A stretch of DNA of 64,000 bases from Nomia melanderi (taxonomy: Eukaryota; Arthropoda; Insecta; Hymenoptera; Halictidae), in assembly GCF_051020985.1 (NCBI RefSeq), contig NC_135001.1:14563896-14627895 (forward strand), given 5' to 3'. The position numbers were made by a program, and so were the translations under genes. Positions 39,101-51,278 of this stretch are shown here, piece by piece; position 1 is the stretch's first letter, and every line of letters starts with the position of its first letter. The notes beneath the pieces are model-generated. The model had not been told where the DNA came from. It saw nothing but the letters and a program-made list of their open reading frames with translations, and ran no database searches.

Positions 39101-40465
39101 ATCTTTGAGGAAATCTTTGTGTGAGTTGAGAAGATTCTCAAGACTTAACATCATTTCCGGTTTATTAACACAATAATTTCTTTGAACTATGACGATCAAT
39201 GTGTTTGGTGATGTTGTAAAATTAACTTTGATAAACGATGTCCTGCTGTATTATACAGCGTGTTTGGAAATTGTTGCGCACAAATGAAAGAGTGCATACA
39301 ACTCGCTAAATTGAGTAAAAAAATTCCAATAAACATGAGTTGAAATTTCAATGGCGTCCATGATACAAATAGGTTTCGTTTGAGAAAAATATATATAATG
39401 ACCGAGTTGAGAATACCGAATTATTTCAAAAAATATTAGTGATACGAAGAAACATGTTAGACAAAGGTTACCGGTTGTGAAATATTACATATCATGGCAG
39501 TAGATATTTGAGCGTGAAGTGACCCTGAAATATCCTGCAAAGGTGACGTTGCAATTTTTCTTGTTCCGTTCTTATAAAGCCAATCTTCCTCACTTTTCTG
39601 TAAGAGTTAGCGAGTGAATAGATCTGAGTCAATGAGTCGAATTGTCATAGTTTTGAGTTTTGTTTTCAATAATAAACTCTGTTATTGTTGTTTTTTTTTA
39701 ATTAATCCCTACAATAGCTAACTTATTACATAAATTTTCTTGTAATAATACAACTCCAAAGGAAAAAAAAATTAACAATTTACGTTTAATGTTTGGATAA
39801 TCTAAAACACTTTGTTCAAATCTATTTAGTTCAACCACTGAGATTTTAGTATTTCACAGTTATTATACATAGTATCGAATCGGTCTAGTTCATTTGGACT
39901 GAAAATAATTTTGCTCACGTAAGATTACATTCTTGTAGTTGCATAGGATTAATCGGTACAAACGTATGTGTTTCATTTTCAGTTGTGTCAAAATTTCGCG
40001 CGAATCTATCTCCACAGGTAAAACAACGTTGCCGAGCTTCATTTTTCAGATGAAATATTAATCAGGGACGCGTCAACAGGGCTGGAAAAGTTTGTATTTT
40101 TGGACATTTAGGGATATTCGTGGATGTACTCTTTCGATGACGTGCACTAATTACTGCCGGCAAAAAATTGCGGACCACCGTTAACAACGTGGACGCGCGT
40201 GATCTGCTGGACTTTCTTATTACTCAAGTAAATATTTCATTCATCGTTTTGATCGGCGACATTTGATTATTACGGGTTACATTAGATATACTCGGAGACA
40301 CGTCAAATTAGGCATCGAAACATTCAAAACATGCCAGTTTTAGCCAAGAATTCTGTTCCTCTATATTTATATTTGCCTGAATTTCGTGAAGTTTTCAAAT
40401 CCCAATTTTTCCTCGTTAACTAGAAATTCTATTTGCTCCCTTATTTTCCTGTCGGCTCATCAACG
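36122..40465. other. Intergenic stretch without supported genes
   Basis: It starts with the presumed promoter region of the esterase-like gene. Two short frames (minus strand 36890-37081 and plus strand 37602-37865) are somewhat richer in coding-like composition than their surroundings, but show no domain and no convincing splice partners. A GC-richer block lies at about 38700-39010, and an interrupted inverted repeat at 38007-38128. A TACAGCGTGTTTGGAAAT motif at about 39255 resembles the outer end of some DDE transposons, but its partner end is missing. Confidence 0.45.
38007..38128. repeat. Interrupted inverted repeat
   Basis: CCGTCCGTTGTTTGGAA at about 38007 and the reverse complement of TTTCAAACAACGGATGG at about 38108 agree at nearly every position. 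GTCACGGCAC and TAGTGCCGTC extend the pairing inwards imperfectly. The loop is about 70-80 bases. No transposon class is evident. Confidence 0.45.
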
Positions 40466-40616
40466 ATGTTGAAAAGGAAAATGTTCGCGCATCCAGACTG
40501 TGGTTGCGGCAGGACATCCATCGAGAAAGCGGAACATCGGCTGCTTTTTATGCCGATACTTTACAACCTAGGAAAAATGACGTTCTTTGTGAGCACGTTG
40601 TGCGTGGTGGCCGAAA
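40466..40616 (+). CDS. Candidate first coding exon with signal-peptide-like segment
   Basis: From ATG at 40466 the frame is open for 50 codons and reaches GAAA|GTAAGTGAG, a near-consensus splice donor, just before the stop. The last codons give MPILYNLGKMTFFVSTLCVV followed by AES, a hydrophobic run with small residues, like a signal peptide or the N-terminal half of one. The donor would be phase 1, as is common just after signal peptides. The exon has no recognisable continuation in the window and could be chance. Confidence 0.25.
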
Positions 40617-40620
40617 GTAA

Positions 40621-42253
40621 GTGAGATTGAGGAAGATTCTCAGTCTTCTTATTCCTTTTGATAGAGAAATTGTGACGAAATCGTGATTTGAACTACCGTA
40701 AATGCGTGAACAGAAGTTTAACTAAAAGCAAGTTTCGTATGGACAATTGATTTTGGAATAAGTATATATATGCGCGCAGAATATCACATAGTTGTTGAAA
40801 CGAAATCTAATTTTAGTATTATTTCTAAGTTTTTATTCTATGTAAGGTGAGATGGTATATTTGCGTTTGACCTCGCGTGTGTTTTATGGCGCATCAGTCA
40901 CCTTATGCAATGTATGACATTCATTTGTTTTATTTTACTTCTTCCTTATTGTGTGCCTGAGTTATTGGAAGTAACTATCATTTTATGCGACTATAAAGTA
41001 TTTGAGCGCTGTTTCACTCGAATGGATATAATTTCTGTAAAACTTTAAATTTTTTGTAAAATTAACTGAATTAATTCAATCTTTAGGAGAACAAAACTCG
41101 GATAATTTCTTTTTATATGTGTATAAGAAATGTTCCACTAGCAGTTTCAAATATACAAAAAATGAAGATTTAAGTGGGTTAACAATATTTCGACCGTTAA
41201 GACTTCCTGCTCTTTCGGTTCAGACGATTTAAAATATTTCGATATGAAGACAGTAGTAATCTAATTAACCTGTTTTTGATTCATTTATTTCAAATTAATA
41301 TTTAGTTATGATAAATACCTAAATATTAGCATATAAACAATACAACATTTGTAATCTCAATTTCCGTCAATTCACTCAAATCACGCCATTATATTGAAAT
41401 TGTCGTCAACGAAATTCACATTCTCAATCATTATTAAACCTAGTAATTATTTTTAAATATAAACATGTATTTACTATCATACTATTGTTATTTAATCGCT
41501 ATTTTCTTATAATTTAAATCGATAATTGCTTTTTGCATTTTCATATGATTTCACCTTGCATTAGGCATGTATTGGTTATTTACTTTTCTAATTATGTATT
41601 CTTGCAGAATATTCTTGGACAACATGCAACAGAAAGAAATTAAACTTTTTACTACAGGGTCTTCTTAAGTATTTATTAAATGTCTCTTCTGTCAAGTAAT
41701 TTTGCTGTTGAGCTCAGTGGCAGGCTCAGAACAAATTTCGTCCTCCTGCTTCTTTTCTCGTCCCTCTTTCCTTCTTTTCTTTTTCTAGATTCTTATTCCA
41801 GCCATCAATACTCGAATACCGAAGAATATATAAATCTAACTCACCAGTATACCAAACATGCTAAACCCTCCAACGACGCATAAGAAGGATAAGAATTCGC
41901 AATAAGGTACGAAGATCCACGTTCGAACGTTTCTGAACGTACCGTTCCATCATGACACGAGGAAACACTATTGCCCATTGCCACTCCAGAAACGTGAACC
42001 GGGAACACGTTAAATCGATCAAATCCCTCGGTTTACGTGTTTTTGCACATTGACGAATTGCAGGGACCATCGGGTTGCGAATGTGATATGCATGTGCGTG
42101 GGACAAACCTCCCTGTTCGACGTCAGCGTGAAAGTAGCGGCGCAGAGAGGCAAGGAAGAGTTGGTGTTCGAAGTACAGTGTAGCTCCGATAAATTGACAG
42201 ACTACTCGCAGCAGAAAATTTAGAGGGGCTGGGGACTCTCAGTTTTCGACGCA
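40621..42253. other. Stretch without supported genes
   Basis: Mostly AT-rich sequence that turns GC-richer from about 41900. I see no exon that I would defend. Confidence 0.5.
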
Positions 42254-42440
42254 TGATGGTTATTAGCCGCGCGGCAGTGACAAAGGGCAGAAGCGAGATT
42301 GAATGCGACGGAGTGAGATGTAACGACAGAGAACAAAGTTTGCGGCACTATAAACTTTGATCTCTGTCGTTACATCTCACTCCGTCGTACTTAGCTTCGC
42401 TTCTGTCCTTCGTTACTGTCGCGCAGCCAATAACGACCAC
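42254..42440. mobile_element. GC-rich foldback element, copy 1
   Basis: A near-perfect long hairpin. The left arm begins TGATGGTTATTAGCCGCGCG and contains CGACGGAGTGAGATGTAACG (to about 42338). The right arm returns CGTTACATCTCACTCCGTCG and ends CGCAGCCAATAACGACCAC. The arms are about 80-85 bases around a short loop with CGGCACTATAAA. The element has no coding capacity and is a classic foldback MITE. A second copy lies 210 bases downstream. Confidence 0.85.
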
Positions 42441-42649
42441 ACGTCGAATACAGAGGCGGTCCTAACATTGTGATTGGGTGAGTCCCGTTTCCCCTCTGAC
42501 TTTTCAGCTTGTAGGCAGTCTGCTAACTCGTCGAGGCTGTACTATACTATTCGCCTTTCACATTAGTTCCATCCGCCACTAAGCTACAAGTGGACAGGGG
42601 CAAGGGGACTCTTCCACTCGTGATGCTTGAGCCGCCTCGGCTTTCGAAA

Positions 42650-42789
42650 CATGGTTATTATTGGCGCACGACAATAACAAGGGATGGAAGCGAAACTAGA
42701 AAACAAAATTCTCTATATTTTCGTCTCACTCCGTTGCATTCGATCTCGCTTCCATCCTTTGTTAATTCCGCGCACCAATAATAGCCATG
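42650..42789. mobile_element. GC-rich foldback element, copy 2
   Basis: It starts CATGGTTATTATTGGCGCAC and ends GCGCACCAATAATAGCCATG, so the outer arms pair over nearly 20 bases. Inside are ACAAGGGATGGAAGCGA and the inverted TCGCTTCCATCCTTTGT. The ends and the CTCACTCCGTTGCATTCGAT block match copy 1 at 42254-42440. It is shorter than copy 1 because much of one inner arm is lost. The 63-codon frame across it is a by-product. Confidence 0.85.
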
Positions 42790-44627
42790 CCTCTGTGCAC
42801 TTTTAGTTCGCTAGTCAATAGAACTAACGTGAAACGCGAATAGTAAGCAAGGCTGCTTCGCGCTTATTCACGCGAAATTTAAAGGCGACGCCATCCGTTG
42901 CTCGAGGTAATTAAATGTCTATTGGAAACTCGCCGCCCGCGGCTGCGGCTGCGGCTACGGCCGCCTCGTCGACCTGTCGAGAGGTGATTGAATGCCCCGG
43001 TTTGCTCTCGTTCACCATCTTGAATTACAGGTGTCTGCTACCGGCAGATCCATTCTGTCATCACAATGAAGTACTTTCCGACCACCGAACGCCGCGGCGA
43101 ACGGACTTATCGCCGTGCATTTAATTAATCACGCGGGTATCAGTACTACTCCCGGGTGGAGTCTAGTTTGCGGCCCCGATGTTTTTACGAGCGCGAATCC
43201 CGCGGTTACGGGAATCTGTTCTTGACTTACATTTGTCATCTCGCAGTGGTCCAGGTGTTTGCACGGCTGTCACGCCTCGCGCTCGAAACTTTCAACGATC
43301 GACTTATCGAATTTTCCTTTTTCTGCGGATTCGAGGCTATGGGTCTTGCACGTCGAGTTCTGACGTACTTCTGACGTACGAGTATCTGCGCTAATGGTTT
43401 AATGGAGTACGATGTGATTCTATGCGGTAGAATAAGTTTGAAATGTGTATGCTCTCTATATTTATTTACTTTCATGGAATTTTAAGTAAAATTTGGGATA
43501 CAGTTTTTACTTTAAAGCCTCGTTCTCAACGGAATCTGGTTTGAACAGATGTAGGTGTGTTTGACAAATTTCGAAGCTGAATTTTCTTCAGAGACTGGGT
43601 TTCAAACAGGAAAGTTTTATTCTACACTTTCCGCTCATTCTTTGGTGTAGAAAAGCGCGCGTGAGCGTGTCCGTGTGCGCGTGGGTGTGCTTAACGCTCC
43701 AAAATTTAAACTTCACGGATTTGATGTTACAAAAGGTAAGCTTGAAATGAAAGGAATTTATTCATGCTTTGAATTTATTTTAAAACATGCTAAAGATTTA
43801 ATTGCTGATAAATACTGTTAACGCATAATTTGTGCTGCCTGTAGGTGGACTAATATTTAAGTTACGATTCTATTCAATTGCTACAACCTTAAATACTTTT
43901 CACCTCAAATATGTATCCGCATGGTGTATTTTACTCTACAATTTTCCCAGAATTCACTGTTTTTTAATTTCTTCCTACTTCTTTAATTACGCATTGTCTT
44001 CGTAATTAGAGGTTATATATCTTTGTTTCTTTGCAAAATTCGTTCGGCAAACGCGCCCTGTTTCCAAAGCTACTTAAGGACATTGTTCCATGTGGTGTGG
44101 AGGTATTGCAACTACGGATGGTGCAACTTCATCAACAGAGAGATAAAGCTGCCTTTCCCTGGGGAATATTTATCATTAAACGACGGTAAACGTGCGAAAT
44201 TTCGCACTGAAAGGATTTCTCCAGATCGATGGATTCGTGGGACGGAAGAGGGGATCTATCATATAAATAAGTGTTGACTTTAAAATAACTGTTTTCGAAA
44301 TTGCTGTAATTTAACTGAATTATTTTACGATGGAACCTTCTTATATTTGTAAAAGTAATACGAATTAAGGAATGATTAAAGATAAACAGAATCTTACAGA
44401 AAAAAGAGAAGTGCGTTAACGTTTTGAAAGTTGCAGAATGGTTTAACAATAGTCAATTGTCAATTTTCAATTGTCAATGTCTTCGAAGCGAAGTTTAAAT
44501 TTAAGAACTAATATGGGACATTTAAATTTGTATACGAGAATCATATATGTTTCTAATAGTTAACGATCGTTTTAGCTATCCTGTATATACATAAAGAATC
44601 CATAAACAAGCACAGCTGAAGAACAAG
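42790..44627. other. GC-rich island and flank, function unknown
   Basis: From about 42900 to 43740 the sequence is clearly GC- and CpG-richer than its surroundings and contains a GCN run (GCGGCTGCGGCTGCGGCTAC, about 42940). Several overlapping frames on both strands follow from base composition. A strong splice donor (CAAAAG|GTAAGC) sits at 43735/43736 at the island's right edge, so part of the island could be a plus-strand 5' UTR exon. That is inference from one donor. Confidence 0.35.
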
Positions 44628-44632
44628 GTTAA

Positions 44633-44874
44633 CCCTTTGTTGGATGCTATGGAGGTCACCGATGACCTTAACCAAATCGAATTACTATAATTCATTCCAT
44701 TAAACAATGATTATTAGAAAACTTTTCTATATTACAAGTAACACTACCCAATGCAGTGACATTCAACGAGATAAATCTGCAATAATAATAACGCAGTTCG
44801 ATTACATAATTTGATATTTTATTATTTTCATTTTATATATTTTTCTCGGCAAAATCGTGCGGCACTCAACGTGT
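44633..44874 (+). mobile_element. Dispersed piggyBac-like MITE, most complete copy
   Basis: TTAA (44629-44632) precedes CCCTTTGTTGGATGCTATGG and AGGTCACCGATGACCTTAAC. The right end on the other strand reads TCAACACGTTGAGTGCCG, which resembles the left end. The core GGTCACCGATGACC is palindrome-like and shared with the fragments at 27572 and 13795. The right TTAA has decayed. About 240 bases, with no coding sequence. Confidence 0.6.
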
Positions 44875-47800
44875 TGATATATCACAGTAAGATGAAGTCA
44901 CTAAGGACTCCAAGTTTTGAGTTTCCAATAAAACGTAGTTCAATGATTGATAATACGTAACATCGTGTACATTTGAAACACTTCTTGTTTGATATTCAAA
45001 CAGAAAAAAATAGGTAGAACTCTTTCAGAAGTAGTCTGAATGTTCCATAGGACTTTAAACTTTGTCGAAACAAGTCACACGAACTATTTCGAGAAATTCA
45101 TGCACAACGGGAAAAGTCCGTCAGAACTTCCTAAAGAGTCAACCGTGCGATTCGAGGGTTTTGCATTTTGCGTATATTCTTGAATGCAAACTGCGAAGAG
45201 ATTCTCCCAAAATGCTGGCGATGGAGATAACACATATCGCGTGATGATCGACGCGGGCATTATAGATGTCGGACCTAGCTGTCAGAGAGATCGTAAAACG
45301 TCGAGGTAAGGGTACAAGTAAAGCCCGCAACTGTCGGCATTGATGAATTGTTAAGAGTCTCTCCTGCATATTCGACAGCAGAATGGAGAATACATGTTTT
45401 GTAGTGGATATGCAGCTGTTCCTGTCGAAAGCACATCGTGACAGCCGACTCTGACCGACTCTTGGTACATTTAAAACTGTAGCCTCCGATCCACAAGCTA
45501 ATTTCGAAGTCCGACTCCCCCGCGTATTGATATATCTATGCGGCTAGTACGTGCGCGCCCTGTTCCCGCTTTCGCTCCGGTTTCCAACGATAGTTGCTTA
45601 TTAATGCAGAAAGTCGAGTCCTCGACTTCGGGAAAAACCATGTTATACGAAAACTCGGACGTAGCCTGTTCGTATTAAATTAAAATGGTTTAATATTCCA
45701 GAAAGTTAAAGTGGTTGCCAATTCTATAGAATTCTGTTCGGGATCAACGATTTCATTGATTCGAAGGATGCCTGCCATTCAGGGTGCAATTGTGTTTCGC
45801 TATGCTTGTCAAATGAAATAGGGAAGTATCCGAGAATTTCCGACCAATCCGACAAACAATTTGTTGAATTCAACTATGATCTGAATTCGTGACAGTTTAT
45901 TCGGAATGGATAATTTTATGTCATTCTGTAACAATGGTATATCGTTTTTCAAAATAATTTTTGTGTTTATTCAACGTAGAATAGGTGAAATAATTAATTT
46001 CTCGTCTTTTTTACTTTTAATGTGGAAGATGTCTTGAATGTAAGATAGTTTTAATTGTAGCTTCTGTTCGTTTAAAACAGTTATATTATTATTATACTTC
46101 TTCACTATGAACACATTTATGGGCTTATTGATTACTTTTGATGTTTATTTCTGATTTCGCGTTAATGTCCCATTTTTACTTTTAAATTGGAAATTACTTA
46201 CTTAGTCGGTTCCATTTCTCCTCCAGTTAATCCTTAACTTCTTCAAATTCTGGTTACATCTTTTGTCTATTATCTCGAAAATTTCATTGATGTTTACCAG
46301 AAAATTGAAAACGAAGTTCTAGCTTGCCAGAGTATAACGGAAGACGAGGTATCATTTGGAAAACTTTTCACGAAAACTACGAATAGACGCAGACTCTAAC
46401 TTGTTTCTCATAGAAGCAAGTATTTATAGAAAAACCTATGCACTTTCGAGGGTTTGAATATTTTAATACGTCTTAACCTATAGTCATAAATTCATTATTA
46501 TTTATTAACGATATTAACGCATAGATTGATATATAACGCACAGACATATACATTCAATGTTTTACTACAATATCTATGAAAAGTTTAAAATTGCTTTTAT
46601 GTCTTGTGAAATAAAATTTTTAAATACCTGAGAATGTGACCTTAAATGTATAGATTACAATAGAATTAAAATTCTAATAAATATAGTTAAATCACAACAG
46701 TCAAATTCATATATGTAAATTAATATTTCCCTAAACCAACAAGTTTTCATGTTTTGTTATCAAAGTAAAATTCAACGTTTTATCACAAATTTGTATTGTC
46801 ATTTTCAGCATGACATACGAGTACAAATGGTTAGCTCGTGACCGATCAACAATGTGTTAATGATAAGGGTATAAACGCACTCTTGAACGGACATGGAGGA
46901 TGTGGTTGTACACGTGTGTACACGTGATCCTAAAAAGTTGTCGCTCATCAAGGTCCGGCTCGGCACGGATTTGGCTGCAAATATCTCGCGGAAAAAAGAG
47001 GCGAAAATGTGACCAACCATTTGATAGCTTTCCACCGTGCGTGATATTCATCCGGACGGTCGCGCACGGCTGTGTCGAGATGCGCAATAATTTTTTTCAA
47101 GCAGAGTAAAAAAGGAGAGAGAATAAACTCGGTTGAATAAGAGCTGGAAATTCTTGGTGATTTCAAGTGGATTCGTGAAATATGTACTCCGGAGAGTAAT
47201 GCGCGGTATTCGAGAGTACCAATTGACCGTGAATTATCTGGAATTCCCTAAGAGGATCGGACGATGACTACGGAGTTCCATGCTAACACTGGCACGAGTT
47301 CGTGTCGCGTTTGAGATGCAAAAACGCGTTTACGAGCTAATTTCGGATCCTAATCTCCGGCGGTATTAATATTTGGAATACGGGAATACGTATGTACCGG
47401 GTGCTCGGTAAATGAGGCCATTGGCAAGCTGATCAGATCACAACCGATGTTTATGTAGTAGATATCATTTAGGATTTTGTCACATTTTGTTTTATGTTCA
47501 GTTTTTTTAGAATTATGGTTCTGCTCTTTATTTGCACCATTAGCATTGCAATTTAATGCAGATGATGTTGAGAAAGGGGTAGATTGATCGCATAATTTAA
47601 TACTTCAGTTGAATCAAATGTAAAACTTTATTTTAAATTGTACGTTTCGTTATAAAATATTTAATAACTTGGTTACTAATAGTTATCTAGATGACTTGGT
47701 TATTAATAGGTTTTCGATAATAATGCGCTGTATATTTATTATGGTAGTTTTGTAGTTGATGAGAAATAGATATTAGACGTTTATGTAACTTTGTTAGTAT

Positions 47801-50800
47801 TTAATCTAGAATATGAAGTTTATATTTATTTGAACGAAACTGGGAAATTGAAATGTTTATATTAAAATTGCTCGTTCAACAGATCATAGACTGTCCGATT
47901 TTCTTCGACGGAAGTGCATGAAGCATCAAATCTACAATGAGGTCCTGTTCATACAAGAAAATATGCAAGAAAGGATTTTATACTGTGATTGGATGTCCAA
48001 GGAAATCTTTTATGTCTCCCATTCGAGGGTGTCTTGAAGGGAATGAAAATTATATTGAACTTCTCTTTGGAATTGACATTCTCAATAAAAATTAAAAAAT
48101 CTTCGATGTAGCAGTTTTCTTCAAAGAACAGTGATATCTTCATCTTAAAATACTGGAAGATCAATGTTCCATATTCGTTTGAAGTCTATTCTTTGCCGAC
48201 TACTATAAAATGTTAATAAATAATACGTCAATATAGTAATAGAAACATATTACAGCTGTTAAAAACTTCTTAATGATCTAGAAACTCCGAAAAAACGGAA
48301 CTTGAGAGAGAAGAATCATAATTAGCAAGTATCTATTTGTTAAAATGTTGGACATAAATGGAACGTTCCTTTAAAATAACAATCAATTTGCACATAAGTT
48401 TGTCTTCTACGTCAACTTTAACCCAATTTTACTCACAGAATACTGATACAAGAAACTACAGAGAACAATCTGTTTAAAACAAAATCCTTTCATTAGTTAA
48501 TCGAAACATACAGAATGAAAGGCGAATGTGACGCAAAAATAATTCTATTGTTTAATATACAGACACAAGTAACAAATAATTAACGATTATCCGGAACAAA
48601 GAGAAACAACAGAATACAAGACTGTATAAAAAAAGGAATGGGCTATTAAATATGTATGTGGATAGAAACAAGCTTTTTCTGTAATATCCGGAATAGAGAC
48701 ACGCCTTAAACCTTAGAGATAGATTTATTCCTTAGACGTAAGTTTTTGTTGAGAAACAAACGAGGTAATAAATCCTACGAATTCACCCTATAATTGGATG
48801 GCAGATAATACGATAATACAGGTTAAGTAGAGGAAATGAATAACGTAGTGCAGGTTAAACGTTATACATTTAAAATTAGAGTTTACGAACTGGGCAGGAT
48901 CGTGCATTGTTATCGAAACGTGTTCATGGTAAATCGATGTGTGTTAATTTCAATAACCAATTAAATCCTGGCCCGTATTCACTAATATTTAATTAAAGGC
49001 TATATTCAGCGGTGGTTGTTATTGGTTGGTGTACGTGCAAGTTTAATGTCACTGTTCATGATATAATCAATAGTAAGAATATATACAACAGTAATGAACA
49101 TTGTATTTTGTTTCGTCTATATGTAATCTACACATATACGGCGTTCTAGCTTACTCTGAGAAAATTTTGATATTAGATTTCACGATTAAACAAAAGAGAA
49201 AAATAATACGCGTTAGTTTTTCTGCGTACACATGTTTTACGTAAAATTTTATCTCAGAGAATTTTACTTTAGGGAAAATGTAAGAAGTGATTCTATTAGG
49301 TATCAGAAAAAGTTCGCACGGCTTCTTAAATTAAAATTTAAACACAGAGAATGTTTTTGCAAAATTGTTTCATCGTATTTAATACCAACGGCATAAACAT
49401 AACTTGCTGCTAATACCCTTTTCATTCATTAAACCAGTGAAATACTAATTGAAATTGGACCTCAATTCATTGCTGACAAGAAAACTGCACGAACTTATTT
49501 CGGTAGCTAATACATGACAATACGAGATAAAAGTTGAAGGTAACAAATTATGGCTTTCCTTTGTTTTCAAATTATTCCAAGCGGCATTCTCTTTTGGAAG
49601 GATAAAAGATCGATCTTTTTCTCGCTTTTTTCAAAGTGTAATATCTTAGGAATATGTTCTTAAAATGTTATGTTTTAATTGATAGAAATAGCAAAATTTA
49701 CAAACTTTTAGTTTACACAGTTTTTTCATTGTTTAGAGAAAGTTCTAATATTTAATGATTTTACAAATCAAATTGAAATCGCAATTTTTTACCCACAAAT
49801 TAGTAGTAGGTTCTTTTTCAAATTTTTCGTTTGTGGATATGTAGTGGCTAAAACTATAATAATACAGCAATTTTAGCGCAATATAAAATTGAAATATATA
49901 TTTAAAAGTAATTACTATTGTGTTAGTTTCTTTCATTTATAATATAAAATGTAAATTATTCTCACTATTGTGAGATAGACACTGTGCAAATTTAAGGGGA
50001 AGGAGAAGAAAATGGAGAAGTAAGAAATTTATACAATGCATCTTTGAAATTCTATGGCATAAAGTGTGTCTAACTGTGGTATGTTAGAAATTAATTCACA
50101 AGAATTATATTAGCCTTACTCATGTTAATTGTGTCTGTATACGTAGAAGTTTTTTTCGATTATTAGAGGCTTCGACTTTTAGAGGCAAGAACATTTATTT
50201 CATTTATTTTGTTAAATTGTTCACTCGCGCGTACATTTCTGATAAGCCGTATCCAAATATTTTTAATTTGCAGGTAGATTAATTGAAGTGGAACGACCAC
50301 ATTAAAACTGCGTCCTTTTTCGAGTTTGTAGTTATTTGTATAAGGTACCATTCATTGAGTTGGTTTTTAGTTTTTTAATTAAATCAAGTTTTAAGTCTAA
50401 TGTAAAACTGTTGAAGGAAATTGTAGAAAATATTACATTTGTTCCTAAGTTTTTTTATTAATGTATTTCTATGTTCTGTCGACCATTTTATGTCCTCATT
50501 ATCGTACAAGAATTCCAGCTTTGTGCATACTTGTATTAATGAACACTCTCTTTTTGTAATTATACTTGCCAATTAATATTTTGTTGATGACATACTATAT
50601 CAAATTACAAATAAAACATTTTTAACTTTGATATATTAACATCATAGTAAATACATATTCATGTTTCTCACTTTTAATTTGATACTTAATAAATGGCCAT
50701 AATATATTCCATGTGACTGTGATAAAGTTAATACAATATAAATATAAATCAATGATAAATAGTGACATTTAATACTCCATTTGATTTTATCAGCCGTTCT

Positions 50801-50915
50801 TGTTATATGTATAGTATTATAAATTATTTGATTATATCGATTTTATTTCACTTCATCAAAAATACGAATTTTTCATATCAATCACATATACTAATGCCAG
50901 TTCAATGAATTAGTC
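44875..50915. other. Long stretch without supported genes
   Basis: AT-rich DNA with GC-richer islands at about 45060-45650 and 46880-47440. The second contains TGTACACGTGTGTACACGTG, a double CACGTG-type sequence. Overlapping short frames on both strands within 46805-47166 reflect composition. I see no exon with a recognisable product. Confidence 0.45.
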
Positions 50916-51278
50916 ATGGTTCGTTTCATATTTTTTAATGAAAATCAAATTTCAGGCGTCCTGTGTTTTTATGATATGAAGCCAGTATACTTTTTCCTGT
51001 TTTTACTAGTACAGCATATTGACAAAGTTTCACCAGACAATCGCGTAGGATCGTATACACGTATATTGGATCGTTTCGGCGATTTTGTGATCCCCTGGTT
51101 GCGTTTACGGACACACTATGTAAACATGAAATGGTTTAGGCCGAATATCAGCGCGGCAAACTGCAGGAAGTGCCCGGTGCTGAATTTAACGCGACCAAAT
51201 TGCATCCGGTGTGCTTGCGCGCTGCTCATTCTTTTTCTGCTTATAAATAACGTGGCACCGGTACATTCGGCGTACTAA
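50916..51278 (+). CDS. Uncertain 120-codon frame with hydrophobic segments
   Basis: An ATG-started frame in a locally GC-richer patch. It contains MKPVYFFLFLLVQHI (about residues 21-35) and, from the internal ATG at 51129, MKWFRPNISAANCRKCPVLN followed later by CALLILFLLINNVAPVHSAY, which looks like a signal peptide ending in a VHS-A type cleavage context. The frame stops right after it, but GC|GTACTA at 51271 could act as a weak donor. No similarity is recognised. It may be an alternative first exon or chance. Confidence 0.25.
   Translation: MVRFIFFNENQISGVLCFYDMKPVYFFLFLLVQHIDKVSPDNRVGSYTRILDRFGDFVIPWLRLRTHYVNMKWFRPNISAANCRKCPVLNLTRPNCIRCACALLILFLLINNVAPVHSAY

Noticed and set aside
42590..42781. 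63-codon frame across the second foldback element
   Set aside because: Its sequence is dictated by the inverted repeat, and it is not preserved in copy 1.
42915..43124. Frame with an Ala run (GCN repeat), considered as a polyalanine transcription-factor exon
   Set aside because: No homeodomain or other domain is adjacent, it stops soon after, and there is no donor or acceptor that fits.
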